DNA of 64,000 nt from an uncultured Pseudomonadota bacterium (GCA_903884235.1 CAISEB010000020.1:124001-188000); one strand, 5' to 3'; shown: positions 8,635-19,145, numbered from the stretch's first letter. The notes: a model not told the origin generated them from the letters alone. Program-made: numbers and translations.

Positions 8635-9252
8635 TCAGAACCAGGCGTAGTTGAAGCTGACGCTGACGCGCTCGCTGTCGACCGTATTGGCAGGCACCTC
8701 GTGCCGCAGCCAGCTCTCGAAGAGCACCACGTAGCCGGCCGCGGCCGGCACGATCACCCAGGGGCGATTCGAGTCGCGCATCTGGCGATGGCGCGGCGGG
8801 GCCGCCATCATCCGGTCGAGGCGGGGATCCTCGAACTTCAGCCCCGGGGCCCCCCGCGGGACCTGCACGTAGTACGTGCCGCTGATCGTCGAGAGTGGAT
8901 GCAGGTGCAGGCCGTGCGTGACGCCACGTGGCATCACGTTGACCCAGCAGTCGGTCATCGCGAGCTCGCGGCCCTCGAGGTCGAAATCGAGGCTGCGGGC
9001 GAACGCGCGGACGTGGCGGGCGAGGCGCTTCTCGAGCGTCGCGAACGTCGGCGAGACCGTCTGCATCCTGCAGGCGGAGCCGTAGGACGTGTATCCGCCG
9101 GGATAGTTGCTCGTCGACCAGACGCGGCCGGCACCATCGTCGTGGCGCAGCTGGCGCGCCTCGCGCAGCAGCTGGCGATTGAACGCGGCGGCACCGCGCG
9201 GCATCAGCGCCGCGCGGTACACCTGGGTCGGAAACAGCGTGAGGTTGGGCAT
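8635..9252 (-). CDS. Putative 2OG-Fe(II) oxygenase (TIGR02466-like)
   Basis: 205 residues. The double-stranded beta-helix core shows the iron ligands in HLHPLSTISGTYYV and, near the C-terminus, SWLRHEVPAN followed by the 2-oxoglutarate-binding Arg in SERVSVSFNYAWF. These match a family of putative 2OG-Fe(II) dioxygenases of unknown substrate. ATG 9252 starts MPNLTLFPTQVY, the conserved beginning of this family; longer in-frame starts cross a terminator and are rejected. It is convergent with arsN2 and lies after the cys operon terminator, so it probably has its own promoter. Confidence 0.85.
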   Translation of the reverse strand: MPNLTLFPTQVYRAALMPRGAAAFNRQLLREARQLRHDDGAGRVWSTSNYPGGYTSYGSACRMQTVSPTFATLEKRLARHVRAFARSLDFDLEGRELAMTDCWVNVMPRGVTHGLHLHPLSTISGTYYVQVPRGAPGLKFEDPRLDRMMAAPPRHRQMRDSNRPWVIVPAAAGYVVLFESWLRHEVPANTVDSERVSVSFNYAWF

Positions 9253-9348
9253 CCGGCCATTATCGCCGCTGCGCGGGGTGCCCGTCTTTCGCTTAACCGG
9301 GGGGCCGAAGGCGCCCGGCGGATCGGTCCAGGCCTGCAAATTCAGGTC

Positions 9349-9375
9349 AAAAAAAAGGGCAGGCTTTGCCTGCCC
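9349..9375 (-). terminator. Rho-independent terminator of the cysD-cysNC operon
   Basis: Read on the minus strand, an 8-bp perfect stem GGGCAGGC/GCCTGCCC with an AAA loop is followed directly by eight T residues. It lies about 130 nt after the cysNC stop, so it ends the sulfate-activation transcript before the oxygenase gene. This is one of two textbook intrinsic terminators in the window. Confidence 0.88.
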
Positions 9376-9471
9376 CGAGGGGGTCCTGGTGGAGCGCGCC
9401 GTGCGCGTCGTCCATGGGGGCCACTGTAGGGCGACCCACCCCTCCCGACAAACGAACCTTTTGCAGTGCAA

Positions 9472-9490
9472 GCATGAATAGAATTCATGC
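9472..9490. repeat. Inverted repeat downstream of cysNC
   Basis: GCATGAAT-AGA-ATTCATGC is a perfect 8-bp dyad about 18 nt after the cysNC stop and before the strong terminator. It has no T-run. It may be an extra hairpin at the 3' end of the mRNA or a protein site; nothing decides between them. Confidence 0.45.
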
Positions 9491-9507
9491 ATGCCGTCAT
9501 CCAGGCG

Positions 9508-11433
9508 TCACGGTGGCGGCGCTAGCAATCCGGCCTGGCGCAAGGCCTCGACGATCTGCTCGGCCGCCTGGTCGGGCGCGAGGACCGTCGTGTCGATCCG
9601 GATCTCGGGCGCCTCCGGCGACTCGTAAGGCGAATCGATGCCGGTGAAGTTCGAGAGTTCCCCGCGTCGGGCCTTGCGATAGAGCCCCTTGGGGTCGCGC
9701 GCCTCGGCAACCGCGAGCGGCACGTCCACCCAGACCTCGAGGAACTCCCCGGCCACCATCAGCTCGCGCGCCATGCGCCGCTCGGAGCGGAATGGCGAGA
9801 TGAACGACACGAGCGTGATGAGCCCCGCGTCCGCCATCAGCTTCGCGACTTCGGCGACGCGACGGATGTTCTCGACGCGATCCTGGTCCGTGAAGCCGAG
9901 ATCCTTGTTGAGGCCGTGCCGCACGTTGTCGCCGTCCAGCAGGTACGTGTGGCGGCCTTCGGCAACCAGGCGCTTGTCGATCAGGTTCGCGATCGTCGAC
10001 TTGCCGGCGCCGGACAGGCCCGTCAGCCACAGCACGCAGCCGCGCTGGTGCTTCTGCGCCGCGCGCACGCGACGATCGACGTCGAGCGCCTGCCAGTGGA
10101 TGTTCTGCGAGCGGCGCAGCGCGAAGTGCAGGAGCCCGGCGCCCACCGTGTCGTTGGTGAGCCGGTCGATCAGGATGAAGCCACCAAGCGTGCGGTTCTC
10201 GGCATAGGGCGCGAACGCGACCGGCCGGTCGAATTCCAGCTCGCAGATGCCGATGTCGTTGAGCTCGAGCCGCTCGGCCGGCACGTGGTCGAGCGTGTTG
10301 ACGTTGACCTTGTACTTGATGGGCGCGACCGTCGCCGACACGGTGCGGGTCGCGCTCTTCAGCAGGTACTGGCGTCCCTGCAGCAGCGGCGACTCGTGCA
10401 TCCAGACCACGGTCGCCTCGAACTGGTTCGCGACCTCGAGCGGCGCGTCGTAGGCGGTGAGGACATCGCCGCGACTGATGTCCACCTCGGTCGCGAGCAC
10501 GATCGTCACCGACTGCCCGACGATCGCGCACGGCAGGTCGCCGTCGGCCGTGACGATGCGCAGCACGGTGCTGTCCCGGCCCGATGGCAGCACGCGCAGG
10601 CGATCTCCCGGGCGCACGGTGCCGCTCGCGACCTGCCCGGCGAATCCCCGGAAATCCTGGTTCGGGCGATTCACCCACTGGACCGGCATGCGGAACGGCT
10701 GGTGCCGGTCGTCGCCATCGACCGGGACCGCCTCGAGATGCTCGAGCAGTGCCGGGCCTTCATACCAGGACATCGCGGCGGAGCGCGCGATGATGTTGTC
10801 GCCATGGACCGCCGACACCGGGATCGCGACGATCTCGGTGAGGCCGATGCGCGCGGCGAAGGCGCGATAGTCGGCCTCGATCGCCCTGAACGTCGCCTCG
10901 TCATGGCCCACGAGGTCCATCTTGTTGATCGCAAGCACCACCCGGCGGATGCCGAGCAGCGAGACGAGGTAGCTGTGCCGGCGTGTCTGCACGAGCACGC
11001 CCTTGCGGGCATCGACGAGGATCACGGCGAGGTCCGCGGTCGAGGCGCCGGTGACCATGTTGCGCGTGTACTGCTCGTGGCCCGGCGTGTCGGCGACGAT
11101 GAACTTGCGCCGGTCGGTCGCGAAGAACCGGTAGGCGACGTCGATCGTGATGCCCTGTTCGCGCTCGGCCGAAAGGCCGTCGACGAGCAGCGCGAAGTCG
11201 ATCTCCTCGCCACGCGTACCGACCTTGCGCGAATCCGCCTCGAGCGCCGCCAGCTGGTCCTCGTAGATCAGCTGGGATTCGTACAGGAGCCGTCCGATCA
11301 GCGTGGACTTGCCGTCGTCGACCGAACCGCAGGTGATGAAGCGCAGCAGGCCCTTGCGTCCGAGTCGCTCGAGGTACTCGTCGAGGTCGGTTGCGGCGGT
11401 CAGCCCGCCCGTGCCGGGCGTCGCGGGCGCCAC
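9508..11433 (-). CDS. cysNC: Bifunctional sulfate adenylyltransferase subunit 1 / adenylylsulfate kinase
   Basis: 641 residues, a fusion of CysN and CysC. The CysN GTPase part has G1 GSVDDGKST (about residue 36), DTPGHEQY and NKMD, then beta-barrel domains. The CysC part starts near residue 455 with Walker [10 protein letters not shown] and the [10 protein letters not shown] and [10 protein letters not shown] blocks of APS kinase. With CysD it makes APS from sulfate and ATP with GTP hydrolysis, and the fused kinase phosphorylates APS to PAPS. The start lies directly after the cysD stop, so the pair is one operon ended by a T-run terminator. The PAPS product fits the PAPS-type CysH downstream. 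Confidence 0.96.
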   Translation of the reverse strand: MAPATPGTGGLTAATDLDEYLERLGRKGLLRFITCGSVDDGKSTLIGRLLYESQLIYEDQLAALEADSRKVGTRGEEIDFALLVDGLSAEREQGITIDVAYRFFATDRRKFIVADTPGHEQYTRNMVTGASTADLAVILVDARKGVLVQTRRHSYLVSLLGIRRVVLAINKMDLVGHDEATFRAIEADYRAFAARIGLTEIVAIPVSAVHGDNIIARSAAMSWYEGPALLEHLEAVPVDGDDRHQPFRMPVQWVNRPNQDFRGFAGQVASGTVRPGDRLRVLPSGRDSTVLRIVTADGDLPCAIVGQSVTIVLATEVDISRGDVLTAYDAPLEVANQFEATVVWMHESPLLQGRQYLLKSATRTVSATVAPIKYKVNVNTLDHVPAERLELNDIGICELEFDRPVAFAPYAENRTLGGFILIDRLTNDTVGAGLLHFALRRSQNIHWQALDVDRRVRAAQKHQRGCVLWLTGLSGAGKSTIANLIDKRLVAEGRHTYLLDGDNVRHGLNKDLGFTDQDRVENIRRVAEVAKLMADAGLITLVSFISPFRSERRMARELMVAGEFLEVWVDVPLAVAEARDPKGLYRKARRGELSNFTGIDSPYESPEAPEIRIDTTVLAPDQAAEQIVEALRQAGLLAPPP

Positions 11434-12354
11434 CTAGAAGTACCCCTCGAGCTTCTTCTGTTCCATGGAACCCGCGCCGTCATGGTCGATGAGCCGGCCC
11501 TGGCGCTCGGAATTCCGCGACAGCAGCATCTCGCGCAGGATGTCCGGCACGGTCGCGGCATCGCTCTCGATGGCGCCGGTCAGCGGATAGCAGCCGAGCG
11601 TGCGGAAGCGGACCCGTCGCATGACTGGCCGTTCGCCCGGCGCCAGCGGCAACCGGTCGTCATCGACCATCACGAGCGTGCCCGCACGCTCGACGACCGG
11701 GCGCTCCGCGGCGAAGTACAGGGGCACGATCGAGATCTGCTCCAGGTGGATGTACTGCCAGACGTCGAACTCGGTCCAGTTCGACAGCGGGAAGACCCGC
11801 AGGCTCTCGCCACGCAGCTTGCGCGCGTTGTACAGCGACCAGAGCTCGGGACGCTGGCGCTTCGGGTCCCAGCGATGCGCGGCCGACCGGAACGAGAACA
11901 CCCGCTCCTTGGCGCGGCTCTTCTCCTCGTCGCGGCGGGCGCCCCCGAAGGCCGCATCGAAGCCGTGCAGGTCCAGCGCCTGCTTGAGCCCCTGGGTCTT
12001 CATGACGTCGGTGTGCACCTGGGAGCCGTGCGTCACGGGGGAGATGCCCTGCGCGAGACCCTCCTGGTTGACGTGCACGATCAGCTTCATGCCGGACTCG
12101 CGCGCGACCTGGTCGCGCAGCGCGTACATGGCCCGGAACTTCCAGGTCGTGTCGACGTGCAGCAGCGGGAACGGCGGCGGCGCCGGATGGAACGCCTTCT
12201 GCGCGAGGCGCAGCATCACCGCGCTGTCCTTGCCGATCGAATACAGCATCACCGGCCGGCCGCACTCGGCGACGACCTCCCGCAGGATGTGGATGCTCTC
12301 GGCCTCGAGCCTCTGCAGGTGGCTGAGCCGGCTGGGGGATGTCTCGGCGCTCAC
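11434..12354 (-). CDS. cysD: Sulfate adenylyltransferase subunit 2
   Basis: 306 residues, the catalytic ATP-sulfurylase subunit of the PP-loop family, with [10 protein letters not shown] (about residues 39-48) as the ATP pyrophosphatase motif and HVDTTWKF after it. It adenylates sulfate to APS, driven by the GTPase CysN. It is first in the operon; its start at 12354 has an upstream region of 117 nt shared with the divergent TSUP permease gene. Confidence 0.96.
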   Translation of the reverse strand: MSAETSPSRLSHLQRLEAESIHILREVVAECGRPVMLYSIGKDSAVMLRLAQKAFHPAPPPFPLLHVDTTWKFRAMYALRDQVARESGMKLIVHVNQEGLAQGISPVTHGSQVHTDVMKTQGLKQALDLHGFDAAFGGARRDEEKSRAKERVFSFRSAAHRWDPKRQRPELWSLYNARKLRGESLRVFPLSNWTEFDVWQYIHLEQISIVPLYFAAERPVVERAGTLVMVDDDRLPLAPGERPVMRRVRFRTLGCYPLTGAIESDAATVPDILREMLLSRNSERQGRLIDHDGAGSMEQKKLEGYF

Positions 12355-12426
12355 GTCGTCACTGTGTCCGTTTGGATGCCAGGGCGCTCATTCCGAAGCG
12401 GTATGTTCGCATAACTACTCCGTGGC

Positions 12427-12448
12427 GGCGCCGGGCTCCGCCGGCGCC
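12427..12448. repeat. Strong inverted repeat upstream of the TSUP permease gene
   Basis: GGCGCCGG-GCTCCG-CCGGCGCC, a perfect 8-bp dyad, lies about 23 nt before the permease ATG in the divergent cysD/permease region. It would form a stable hairpin in the permease leader that could limit translation; it has no T-run. A shorter dyad TATG-TTCG-CATA lies at 12402-12413. Confidence 0.4.
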
Positions 12449-12471
12449 GGGCTTCAGTAGACTGCCGGACC

Positions 12472-13263
12472 ATGTGGACCTCCCTCCTCTACGTCGTTGC
12501 CGGGCTCGGCGTCGGTGCACTGATCGGCATGACCGGCGTCGGCGGCGGATCCGTGATGACGCCGATCCTGATGTTCGGGTTCGGCCAGCCGCCCGCCGTG
12601 GCCGTCGGTACCGACCTCGCGTTCGCGGCGACGGTGCGGTTCGTGGCGAGCACGCCCGACAGCACCGGCGCCACCGTCGACTGGGAGGTCGTCCGGCGCC
12701 TCGCATGCGGGAGCGTCCCGGCGACCCTGGTCGTGTTCGCGCTGCTCTGGTTCGCGCCACCCCAGTCGCAGGCTCCGGCGTGGATCATGCGCGAGGGTCT
12801 CGGTGCCATGCTGCTCGCCACGGCCGCGGCCGTGGTCTTCCAGGGTCGGGCACAGCAGTTCGGGCTGCACTGGACGGCCAAGGCGCTCGACCGGGCCGAA
12901 CGCTACAAGCCGTGGCTGACGATCCTTGGCGGCGCACTCGTGGGACTGGCGGTGATGCTGACGTCGGTCGGCGCCGGCGCCCTGACGGTGACGCTGCTCG
13001 CGGCCCTGTATCCGCTGCGCCTGACCGGCCACCGCCTCGTCGCGACTGACATCGCCCACGCCCTGCCGCTGACGATCGCCGCCGCCGCGGGCCACGCGGC
13101 GCTCGGCCACCTCGACGTCACGGCGCTCGGACTGCTTCTGCTCGGGGCGGTTCCGGGCGCGCTGCTCGCCCAGCGCACGACATGGCGTGCGCCGGTGCGC
13201 CTGCTGCGACCCGTGCTGGCGACGCTGCTTCTCGGGGGAGCTGCGCGCGTATTCGGCGTGTGA
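12472..13263 (+). CDS. TSUP-family permease (sulfite exporter TauE/SafE-like)
   Basis: 263 residues, almost wholly hydrophobic with about eight membrane segments in two homologous halves. The first half holds the family's glycine-rich stretch GMTGVGGGSVMTPIL (about residues 19-33). TSUP proteins move sulfite, sulfonates, sulfate or other small organic anions across the inner membrane. It lies between cysD (divergent) and cysH (convergent, 7 nt between stops), so export of surplus sulfite or uptake of a sulfur compound is the likely role; direction and substrate are inferred. Confidence 0.85.
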   Translation: MWTSLLYVVAGLGVGALIGMTGVGGGSVMTPILMFGFGQPPAVAVGTDLAFAATVRFVASTPDSTGATVDWEVVRRLACGSVPATLVVFALLWFAPPQSQAPAWIMREGLGAMLLATAAAVVFQGRAQQFGLHWTAKALDRAERYKPWLTILGGALVGLAVMLTSVGAGALTVTLLAALYPLRLTGHRLVATDIAHALPLTIAAAAGHAALGHLDVTALGLLLLGAVPGALLAQRTTWRAPVRLLRPVLATLLLGGAARVFGV

Positions 13264-13270
13264 ACGCGAG

Positions 13271-14011
13271 TCAGCCCTCGTGCAACCCGCACTCGCGCTT
13301 CAGGCCGAAGAAGCGCAGGCCTTCGGTGTCGTTGCCGGCCTCGGCCAGCGACCGGGTCGTGTGCCAGTCTCCGATCGAGACATAGCCCTGCTCCCACAGC
13401 GGGTGATAGGGCAGGTCATGCTGCTTGAGGTAGCGGTGCACGTCACGGTCGCTCCAGTCGAACAGCGGATGCACCTTGTAGCGCCCGCGCCTGAACTCGA
13501 TCGGCGCGACGTTCTCACGCGAGCGTGACTGCTGCCGGCGCAGCCCGGAGAACCAGGTCGCGGCACCGAGCACGGACAGCGCCCGATGCATCGGCTCGAC
13601 CTTGTTGAGGTGGTTGTAGCGCTCGATCCCGTCGAGCCCCTGCTCCCAGAGGCGTCCCCAGCGCGTCTCCTGCCAGGCGGGCGACGAATCCGACCGCACC
13701 ACGTGCAGGTCGAGCTTGAGGCGCGTCGTGAGTTCGTCGACGAACCGATAGGTTTCAGGGAACAGGTAGCCCGTATCGACCAGCATTACCGGGATGCCCG
13801 GCGCCTCGCGCGTGACCAGGTGCAGCATCACGGCGGACTGGGCACCGAAGCTCGAGGACAGGACGTGCGGGCCCGGCAGGATGCGCAGCGCATGCGCCAC
13901 GCGCGCGGCGGCGGCCTGCGCGGCGAACGCACGATTGAGGCCGACGAGGTCCGGCCCCGCATCATTCGCCGCCCAGTCCTCGGGCAGCCATCGCGCCAGC
14001 ATGGATCGCAT
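13271..14011 (-). CDS. cysH: Phosphoadenylyl-sulfate (PAPS) reductase
   Basis: 246 residues. The PP-loop-like [13 protein letters not shown] block, [10 protein letters not shown] and the C-terminal ECGLH catalytic cysteine are all present. The paired CC motifs that bind the [4Fe-4S] cluster in APS reductases are absent, so this is the PAPS-specific thioredoxin-dependent type, agreeing with the APS kinase fused to CysN. ATG 14011 is chosen because GGAGGGAG sits just upstream; an ATG at 14002 is less well placed. It is divergent from sbp-cysTWA across about 214 nt holding a strong dyad. Confidence 0.95.
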   Translation of the reverse strand: MRSMLARWLPEDWAANDAGPDLVGLNRAFAAQAAAARVAHALRILPGPHVLSSSFGAQSAVMLHLVTREAPGIPVMLVDTGYLFPETYRFVDELTTRLKLDLHVVRSDSSPAWQETRWGRLWEQGLDGIERYNHLNKVEPMHRALSVLGAATWFSGLRRQQSRSRENVAPIEFRRGRYKVHPLFDWSDRDVHRYLKQHDLPYHPLWEQGYVSIGDWHTTRSLAEAGNDTEGLRFFGLKRECGLHEG

Positions 14012-14112
14012 CGCCACTCCCTCCGCGGGGCGCCCGCGCAATGCGGGTGACCCGCCGGCGCCGGGCCGGAACGGGATCCTACCGGCGACCGCACCGTACG
14101 CCGACTAGCGGT

Positions 14113-14132
14113 TGGTTATCCTTGGATAACCA
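14113..14132. promoter_or_regulatory. Dyad operator candidate between cysH and sbp
   Basis: TGGTTATCC-TT-GGATAACCA is a 9-bp perfect dyad lying about 100 nt upstream of both cysH and sbp. LysR-type regulators such as CysB/Cbl control such genes and bind interrupted AT-containing dyads in this kind of position. The regulator gene is not in the window, so naming it CysB is an inference. Confidence 0.55.
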
Positions 14133-14225
14133 GACTGGAATCGCATCGCGCCATAGCGATTTGCCGATTCCGCACCGGGCACCGGGTCCGTACCCTGTAG
14201 TGCCCAGCCATCCGGAGTTCCGTCC

Positions 14226-15242
14226 ATGAGGTCCGCCCCGCTCGTTCGCACCCTGGTCCTGTTGCTCGCCGCGTGGGCGTGCGCCTCGCCGGCCGTCGCG
14301 GGCCAGACGGTGACCCTCCTGAACGTGTCCTACGACCCGACGCGCGAGTTCTACGACGAATTCAACGCCGCCTTTGCGGCCGACTGGAAGCGGCGCACCG
14401 GCGACACCGTCGTCGTCAACCAGAGCCACGGCGGATCCGGCAAGCAGGCCCGCGCGATCATCGACGGCCTGCAGGCGGACGTCGCGACGCTCGCGCTCGG
14501 CTACGACATCGACGCGCTCGCCTCGATCGGCCACCTGATCCCGGCGGACTGGCAGAAGCGCCTGCCGTCCAACAGCACGCCGTACACTTCGACGATCGTG
14601 TTCCTGGTGCGGGCCGGCAACCCCAAGGGCATCCGCGACTGGGGCGACCTGGTCAAGCCCGGCGTCGCCGTGATCACGCCCAATCCCAAGACCTCCGGTG
14701 GCGCGCGCTGGAACTACCTCGCGGCGTGGGCCTGGGCCCGGTCCCAGCCTGGTGGCACCGACGCGACCGCCGAGGCGTACGTCAAGGCGCTGTACGCGCA
14801 CGTGCCGGTGCTGGATTCAGGCGCACGCGGCGCGACGATGACGTTCGTGGAACGCGGTCTCGGCGACGTGCTGCTGGCCTGGGAGAACGAGGCGCAGCTC
14901 GCCGTCCGCGAGCTCGGCGTCGGCAAGTTCCAGGTCGTGGCGCCGAGCCAGAGCATCCTCGCCGAGCCGCCCGTCACCGTCGTGGACAAGCTTGCCGACC
15001 ACCATGGCACGCGCAAGGTCGCCGAGGCCTATCTCGGCTACCTGTACTCGCCGCAGGGCCAGGAACTGGCCGCCAGGCACTACTTCCGCCCGCGCGACGC
15101 CGCTGCGCGTGCAAAATACGCGAGCCAGTTCCCGGAGGTGAAGCTCGTGACGATCGACCAGGCGTTCGGCGGTTGGACCAAGGCCCAGGCGGCCCACTTC
15201 GCCGACGGCGGCAGCTTCGACCGGATCTACGGCGTCCGCTGA
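14226..15242 (+). CDS. sbp: Periplasmic sulfate-binding protein
   Basis: 338 residues. A Sec signal peptide ends near residue 26 (PAVAG). The mature protein starts with [14 protein letters not shown], the Sbp/CysP signature, and contains [16 protein letters not shown], which lines the sulfate site. It delivers sulfate or thiosulfate to the CysTWA importer. GGAG lies 9-12 nt before the ATG. It is the first gene of a four-gene operon with cysT, cysW and cysA. Confidence 0.96.
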   Translation: MRSAPLVRTLVLLLAAWACASPAVAGQTVTLLNVSYDPTREFYDEFNAAFAADWKRRTGDTVVVNQSHGGSGKQARAIIDGLQADVATLALGYDIDALASIGHLIPADWQKRLPSNSTPYTSTIVFLVRAGNPKGIRDWGDLVKPGVAVITPNPKTSGGARWNYLAAWAWARSQPGGTDATAEAYVKALYAHVPVLDSGARGATMTFVERGLGDVLLAWENEAQLAVRELGVGKFQVVAPSQSILAEPPVTVVDKLADHHGTRKVAEAYLGYLYSPQGQELAARHYFRPRDAAARAKYASQFPEVKLVTIDQAFGGWTKAQAAHFADGGSFDRIYGVR

Positions 15243-15250
15243 CCCCCTGC

Positions 15251-16117
15251 ATGGCAGCCGTCCTGCCCGTCGCGACCTTCCCTGCCCGCACCCCGCGCCG
15301 CGTGCTGCCGGGGTTCGGGCTGTCGCTCGGCTACACGATCCTCTATCTGTCGCTGATCGTGCTGATTCCGCTGGTCGCGATCTTCACCAAGACGGCGGAG
15401 CTCGGCTGGGATCGCTTCGTGCATGTCATCTCCTCGCCCCGCGTCGTCGCGGCGCTGGCGTTGTCGTTCGGCACGGCCGGGGTCGCGGCGCTGTTCAATG
15501 CCTTCGCGGGCCTGCTGGTCGCCTGGGTGCTGACGCGCTACGACTTCCCCGCGCGGCGCCTTGTCGATGCGCTTGTCGACCTCCCGTTCGCCCTGCCGAC
15601 CGCCGTCGCCGGCATCGCGCTGACCGCCGTCTACGCGCCGAACGGGCCGCTCGGAAGGCTGCTCGGTGCGCTCGGCATCACGGTCGTCTACACGCCTCTC
15701 GGCATCGTCGCCGCGCTCGTGTTCATCGGCCTGCCATTCGTCGTGCGCATGGTGCAGCCGGTCCTCGAGGAACTCGACCGTGAGGTCGAGGAGGCGGCGC
15801 GCACGCTCGGCGCCGGACCGCGCCAGGTGTTCGCTCGCATCGTGCTGCCGGCGGTGTGGCCGGCGCTGCTGACCGGCTTCGCGCTCGCCTTCGCCCGTGG
15901 CATCGGCGAGTACGGGTCGGTCATCTTCATTGCCGGCAACATGCCGATGCGGTCCGAGATCGCGCCCCTGCTGATCGTCACCAAGCTCGAGCAGTACGAG
16001 TACGCTTCGGCGACGGCGATCGCGGTGGTGATGCTCGTGATCTCGTTCGTGCTGCTGCTCGCCATCAACGCGCTGCAGGCCTGGTCGCAGCGCCGCCTGT
16101 CGGGCACCGCCCGATGA
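15251..16117 (+). CDS. cysT: Sulfate ABC transporter permease CysT
   Basis: 288 residues with about six membrane segments, the first at [18 protein letters not shown]. The EAA-loop [21 protein letters not shown] (about residues 180-200) docks to the CysA ATPase. It begins 8 nt after the sbp stop, and its stop overlaps the cysW start (ATGA), so partners are made in fixed ratio. ATG 15251 fits the family N-terminus. Confidence 0.95.
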   Translation: MAAVLPVATFPARTPRRVLPGFGLSLGYTILYLSLIVLIPLVAIFTKTAELGWDRFVHVISSPRVVAALALSFGTAGVAALFNAFAGLLVAWVLTRYDFPARRLVDALVDLPFALPTAVAGIALTAVYAPNGPLGRLLGALGITVVYTPLGIVAALVFIGLPFVVRMVQPVLEELDREVEEAARTLGAGPRQVFARIVLPAVWPALLTGFALAFARGIGEYGSVIFIAGNMPMRSEIAPLLIVTKLEQYEYASATAIAVVMLVISFVLLLAINALQAWSQRRLSGTAR

Positions 16118-16968
16118 GCCGGGTCGCCCACGGCAGCCGCCGGCTCCTGATCGGCGTGGCGCTCCTCTATCTCGCCGTGTTCCTGCTGCTGCCGTTCGCC
16201 ATCGTCTTCGGCGAGGCGTTCGCGCATGGCGTCGCCACCTACGTGGCGGCGCTCACGGATCCGGCCGCGCGCTCGGCGATCGTGCTGACGCTCACGGTCG
16301 CGGCCATCGCCGTGCCGCTCAATCTCGTGTTCGGCGTCGCCGCCGCCTGGGCGATCGCGCGCCACGACTTCCGCGGCAAGAGCGCGCTCGTCACGCTGAT
16401 CGACCTGCCGTTCGCGGTGTCGCCAGTGATCTCCGGACTGATCTACGTGCTGGTCTTCGGCGCCAACGGCTGGTTCGGGTCGTGGCTAGCCGAGCACGAT
16501 GTCCGGGTCATCTTCGCCGTGCCCGGCATCGTGCTGGCCACCATCTTCGTGACCTTCCCGTTCGTCGCGCGTGAGCTTATCCCGCTAATGCAGCTGCAGG
16601 GACGCGACGAGGAGGAGACGGCGCTGTCCCTCGGCGCGAGCGGCTGGCAGGTGTTCCGTCGGGTGACGCTGCCCAACATCCGCTGGGGCCTGCTGTACGG
16701 GGTGCTGCTCTGCAACGCCCGTGCGATGGGCGAATTCGGTGCGGTGTCGGTCGTCTCCGGCCACGTGCGTGGGCTCACCAACACGATGCCGCTGCACGTC
16801 GAGATCCTCTACAACGAGTACAACCCGACGGCCGCGTTCGCCGTCGCCTCGCTGCTCGCGCTGCTGGCGCTCGTGACCCTCGCCGCCCGTGCGATGCTCG
16901 AGGCCCGGGAGCCGGATCTCAGGCACGCGACGCGTGCCGTCCAGGTGGCACAGGCGACGTCCCCATGA
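16114..16968 (+). CDS. cysW: Sulfate ABC transporter permease CysW
   Basis: 284 residues, about six membrane segments, with an EAA-loop [22 protein letters not shown] near residues 168-189. It pairs with CysT to form the inner-membrane channel. Start and stop both overlap neighbours by 4 nt (cysT and cysA), a tightly coupled arrangement. Confidence 0.95.
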   Translation: MSRVAHGSRRLLIGVALLYLAVFLLLPFAIVFGEAFAHGVATYVAALTDPAARSAIVLTLTVAAIAVPLNLVFGVAAAWAIARHDFRGKSALVTLIDLPFAVSPVISGLIYVLVFGANGWFGSWLAEHDVRVIFAVPGIVLATIFVTFPFVARELIPLMQLQGRDEEETALSLGASGWQVFRRVTLPNIRWGLLYGVLLCNARAMGEFGAVSVVSGHVRGLTNTMPLHVEILYNEYNPTAAFAVASLLALLALVTLAARAMLEAREPDLRHATRAVQVAQATSP

Positions 16969-18032
16969 GCATCGCGGTCGAGGGTATCCGCAAGCGCTTC
17001 GGCGACTACGTCGCGCTCGACGACGTCGCCTTCGAGGTGCAGACCGGCCAGCTGGCCGCGATCCTGGGTCCCTCCGGCTGCGGCAAGACGACGCTGCTGC
17101 GGATCATCGCGGGCCTCGAGACACCGGACGCCGGGCGCGTGTTCCTGCAGGGCCGCGAGGCGACGGAACTGCCGGTCGCGCGCCGGCGGGTCGGCTTCGT
17201 CTTCCAGCACTACGCGCTGTTCAAGCACATGACCGTGTTCGACAACGTCGCCTTCGGGCTCGCGGTCCGGCCGCGGCGCGATCGCCCGTCGAGGGCCACG
17301 ATCCGTGCCAAGGTCGAGGAGCTGCTCGCGCTCGTGCAGCTCGAGGCCGAGGCCGGACGCAGGCCGACGCAGCTTTCCGGAGGCCAGCGCCAGCGCGTGG
17401 CGCTCGCCCGGGCGCTGGCCGTCGAACCGGAAGTCCTGCTGCTCGACGAGCCATTCGGCGCGCTCGATACCCAGGTCCGCCAGGAGCTGCGACGCTGGCT
17501 GCGCCGGCTGCACGATGCGCTGCACTTCACGAGCCTGTTCGTGACGCATGACCAGGCCGAGGCCTTCGAGGTCGCCGACAGCGTCCTCGTGATGAGCCGC
17601 GGACGCATCGAGCAGCGCGGCACGCCCGAGGAGGTGTACGACGCGCCGGCGACCGCCTTCGTGCACGGTTTCGTCGGCACGACGCTCGAAGTGCCGGCCT
17701 TCCGGTCGGGCGGACAGCTCGCGATCGGGCCGTTGCCCCGGGTCGCGGATCCGGGCCCCGATGGGGAAGTGCGCGTCGTCGTCCGGCCGGAGGACCTCGT
17801 GCTCGGCGGCGTTGGCACGGGGTGGCCCGGGCGGGTGGTCCGCGTGCGCATGGTCGGGCCGCTCGTGCACGTCGATGTGGCACTGGATGGCGGAACCGGG
17901 GACCCGCTCGTCGCGGAGCTGCCGGTCGAGCGCTATCGCGCGGGCCCGGTCGCCGCGGGCGACGTCGTCGGCGTGCGCTTCAGTCGGTACCGGGCGTATC
18001 CGGCCAACGCGCATGGCGGCGGGGGCGGGTAA
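16965..18032 (+). CDS. cysA: Sulfate/thiosulfate import ATP-binding protein CysA
   Basis: 355 residues. The ABC ATPase domain has Walker [10 protein letters not shown] (about residue 36), signature [15 protein letters not shown], Walker [12 protein letters not shown] and the switch [13 protein letters not shown]-terminal TOBE-type regulatory domain (from about residue 240) contains VVRPEDLVL. It powers sulfate uptake through CysTW. A hairpin spans its stop codon and a possible weak terminator follows. Confidence 0.95.
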   Translation: MSIAVEGIRKRFGDYVALDDVAFEVQTGQLAAILGPSGCGKTTLLRIIAGLETPDAGRVFLQGREATELPVARRRVGFVFQHYALFKHMTVFDNVAFGLAVRPRRDRPSRATIRAKVEELLALVQLEAEAGRRPTQLSGGQRQRVALARALAVEPEVLLLDEPFGALDTQVRQELRRWLRRLHDALHFTSLFVTHDQAEAFEVADSVLVMSRGRIEQRGTPEEVYDAPATAFVHGFVGTTLEVPAFRSGGQLAIGPLPRVADPGPDGEVRVVVRPEDLVLGGVGTGWPGRVVRVRMVGPLVHVDVALDGGTGDPLVAELPVERYRAGPVAAGDVVGVRFSRYRAYPANAHGGGGG

Positions 18033-18080
18033 CCCAGTACCGCGAACTGGGTAGGACCCGGCAGGTCATGCGGGGTTTTT
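18032..18080 (+). terminator. Possible terminator after cysA
   Basis: A first dyad ACCCAGT/ACTGGGT (18032-18052) starts at the end of the cysA stop codon. A second, imperfect stem ACCCGGC/GCGGGGT (18056-18076, six of seven pairs) runs into TTTTT at 18076-18080. Together they look like the end of the sbp-cysTWA transcript, though the second stem is short and mismatched. Confidence 0.45.
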
Positions 18081-18190
18081 CGTACTCGTTATGTTAAGGG
18101 TTTCACTCAAGCGGCATTCGGGCGTGTTAAAAATCGCCGCACGCGCCGACCCCCGGCGTCGTTCGCAGTGCCGCGAGGAACCCCGCAACG

Positions 18191-18526
18191 ATGTCGATCC
18201 TGAAACTGCTCCGCGTGCGGTTCTCCGAACCTACGCCGCCGCTCCGGGAACGCGGGGGTGGCGAGCACGTGCGGCTGACCAACCCGTGGCATGCGGTGTC
18301 GGTCGTTCCGGGATCGAACTGTTGCTCCGCCGTGCGCGAGGTCGCCGGGAAGCGCTACCTGTCCCGGGAAGCGCCGCCGGCGCTGCCGCTGAAGGGTTGC
18401 CCGATGGTGGCGTGCACGTGCCGGTACCGGCACCACGACGATCGGCGCGGCAAGTCAGCCGCGTCGATGGGCCGGGCCGAGGCCGATTCGCAGAAGCGTC
18501 GTGCCGAGGACGCGCCGGCTCACTGA
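18191..18526 (+). CDS. Conserved cysteine-containing small protein, function unknown
   Basis: 111 residues. Visible pattern: NPWHAVSVVPGSNCCSAV, then GKRYLSREAPPALPLKGC, then the C-terminal CTCRYRHHDDRRG. I recall small proteobacterial proteins of this kind with spaced cysteines ahead of a CRYxHxxDRR tail, which looks like a metal-binding or PilZ-like accessory module, but no function is known to me. ATG 18191 begins MSILKLLRVRF. The 3' end overlaps the stop of the convergent membrane-protein gene by 7 nt. Confidence 0.7.
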   Translation: MSILKLLRVRFSEPTPPLRERGGGEHVRLTNPWHAVSVVPGSNCCSAVREVAGKRYLSREAPPALPLKGCPMVACTCRYRHHDDRRGKSAASMGRAEADSQKRRAEDAPAH

Positions 18527-19032
18527 ACCGCGGAACCCATCTGGCCGAAGTGCCGGCGCAGATTCGAGAACCACGCTCCCAACGCTGCCAGGAACGCGAC
18601 GACTACCCCTGAAAACGCCACGGCGTCCAGCGACGCCGGATTGGCGTGGTTGGCACGAAGCACCAGCAGGTGCATGCCGAGCGCAAACAGCGCGACGATG
18701 GCGCCGAGCCAGACGGCGCGCGAGGACACGAGCGCGTGGGTCGACGCGCGACGCTCGGGCGCGAGCCAGAAGCTCCGATTCGGCAGGTTGAGAAGGTCCG
18801 GGAAGCGCAGCACGAGCGTCGAGAGCAGGCCGGTCACGAGCGCCGTCGCGACCACGGTCGAGCCGATCATGAGGGCCAGGTACTGGTCCCGCGCCAGGAA
18901 ATGATCCGCGCGGCCATCGAGCGCGAAATGGGCGGCCACCTGCTGCGGCAGCCACTCGGCCGTCAGTGCGATCCCCGTCAGGCTCCCCACCACGACGGTG
19001 CTCGCCCAGCCGCTGTCATTTGCGTTCGGCAT
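18520..19032 (-). CDS. DUF1648-like four-helix membrane protein
   Basis: 170 residues with about four membrane segments (near residues 12-30, 50-75, 100-120 and 135-155). The stretch VAAHFALDGRADHFLARDQYLALM, between the first two helices, resembles DUF1648, found in small membrane proteins related to the SdpI immunity family. ATG 19032 is chosen because GGAGGGG lies 8 nt upstream. Function unknown; the DUF1648 link is by motif only. Confidence 0.7.
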   Translation of the reverse strand: MPNANDSGWASTVVVGSLTGIALTAEWLPQQVAAHFALDGRADHFLARDQYLALMIGSTVVATALVTGLLSTLVLRFPDLLNLPNRSFWLAPERRASTHALVSSRAVWLGAIVALFALGMHLLVLRANHANPASLDAVAFSGVVVAFLAALGAWFSNLRRHFGQMGSAVQ

Positions 19033-19145
19033 CCCCTGCCCCTCCATGTCAGGCACGGAGATTCTGCCTCCGCAGGCCGTGGGATGAACAGAGCGGGGAA
19101 TTGCGCAGGGCCCCCTCGGTAGGGTTCGGGTGCGATACTGGATGC

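Noticed and set aside
9916-12414. Long + strand open frame (832 codons) opposite cysD/cysNC
   Set aside because: Antisense shadow; both opposite-strand genes have all expected motifs.
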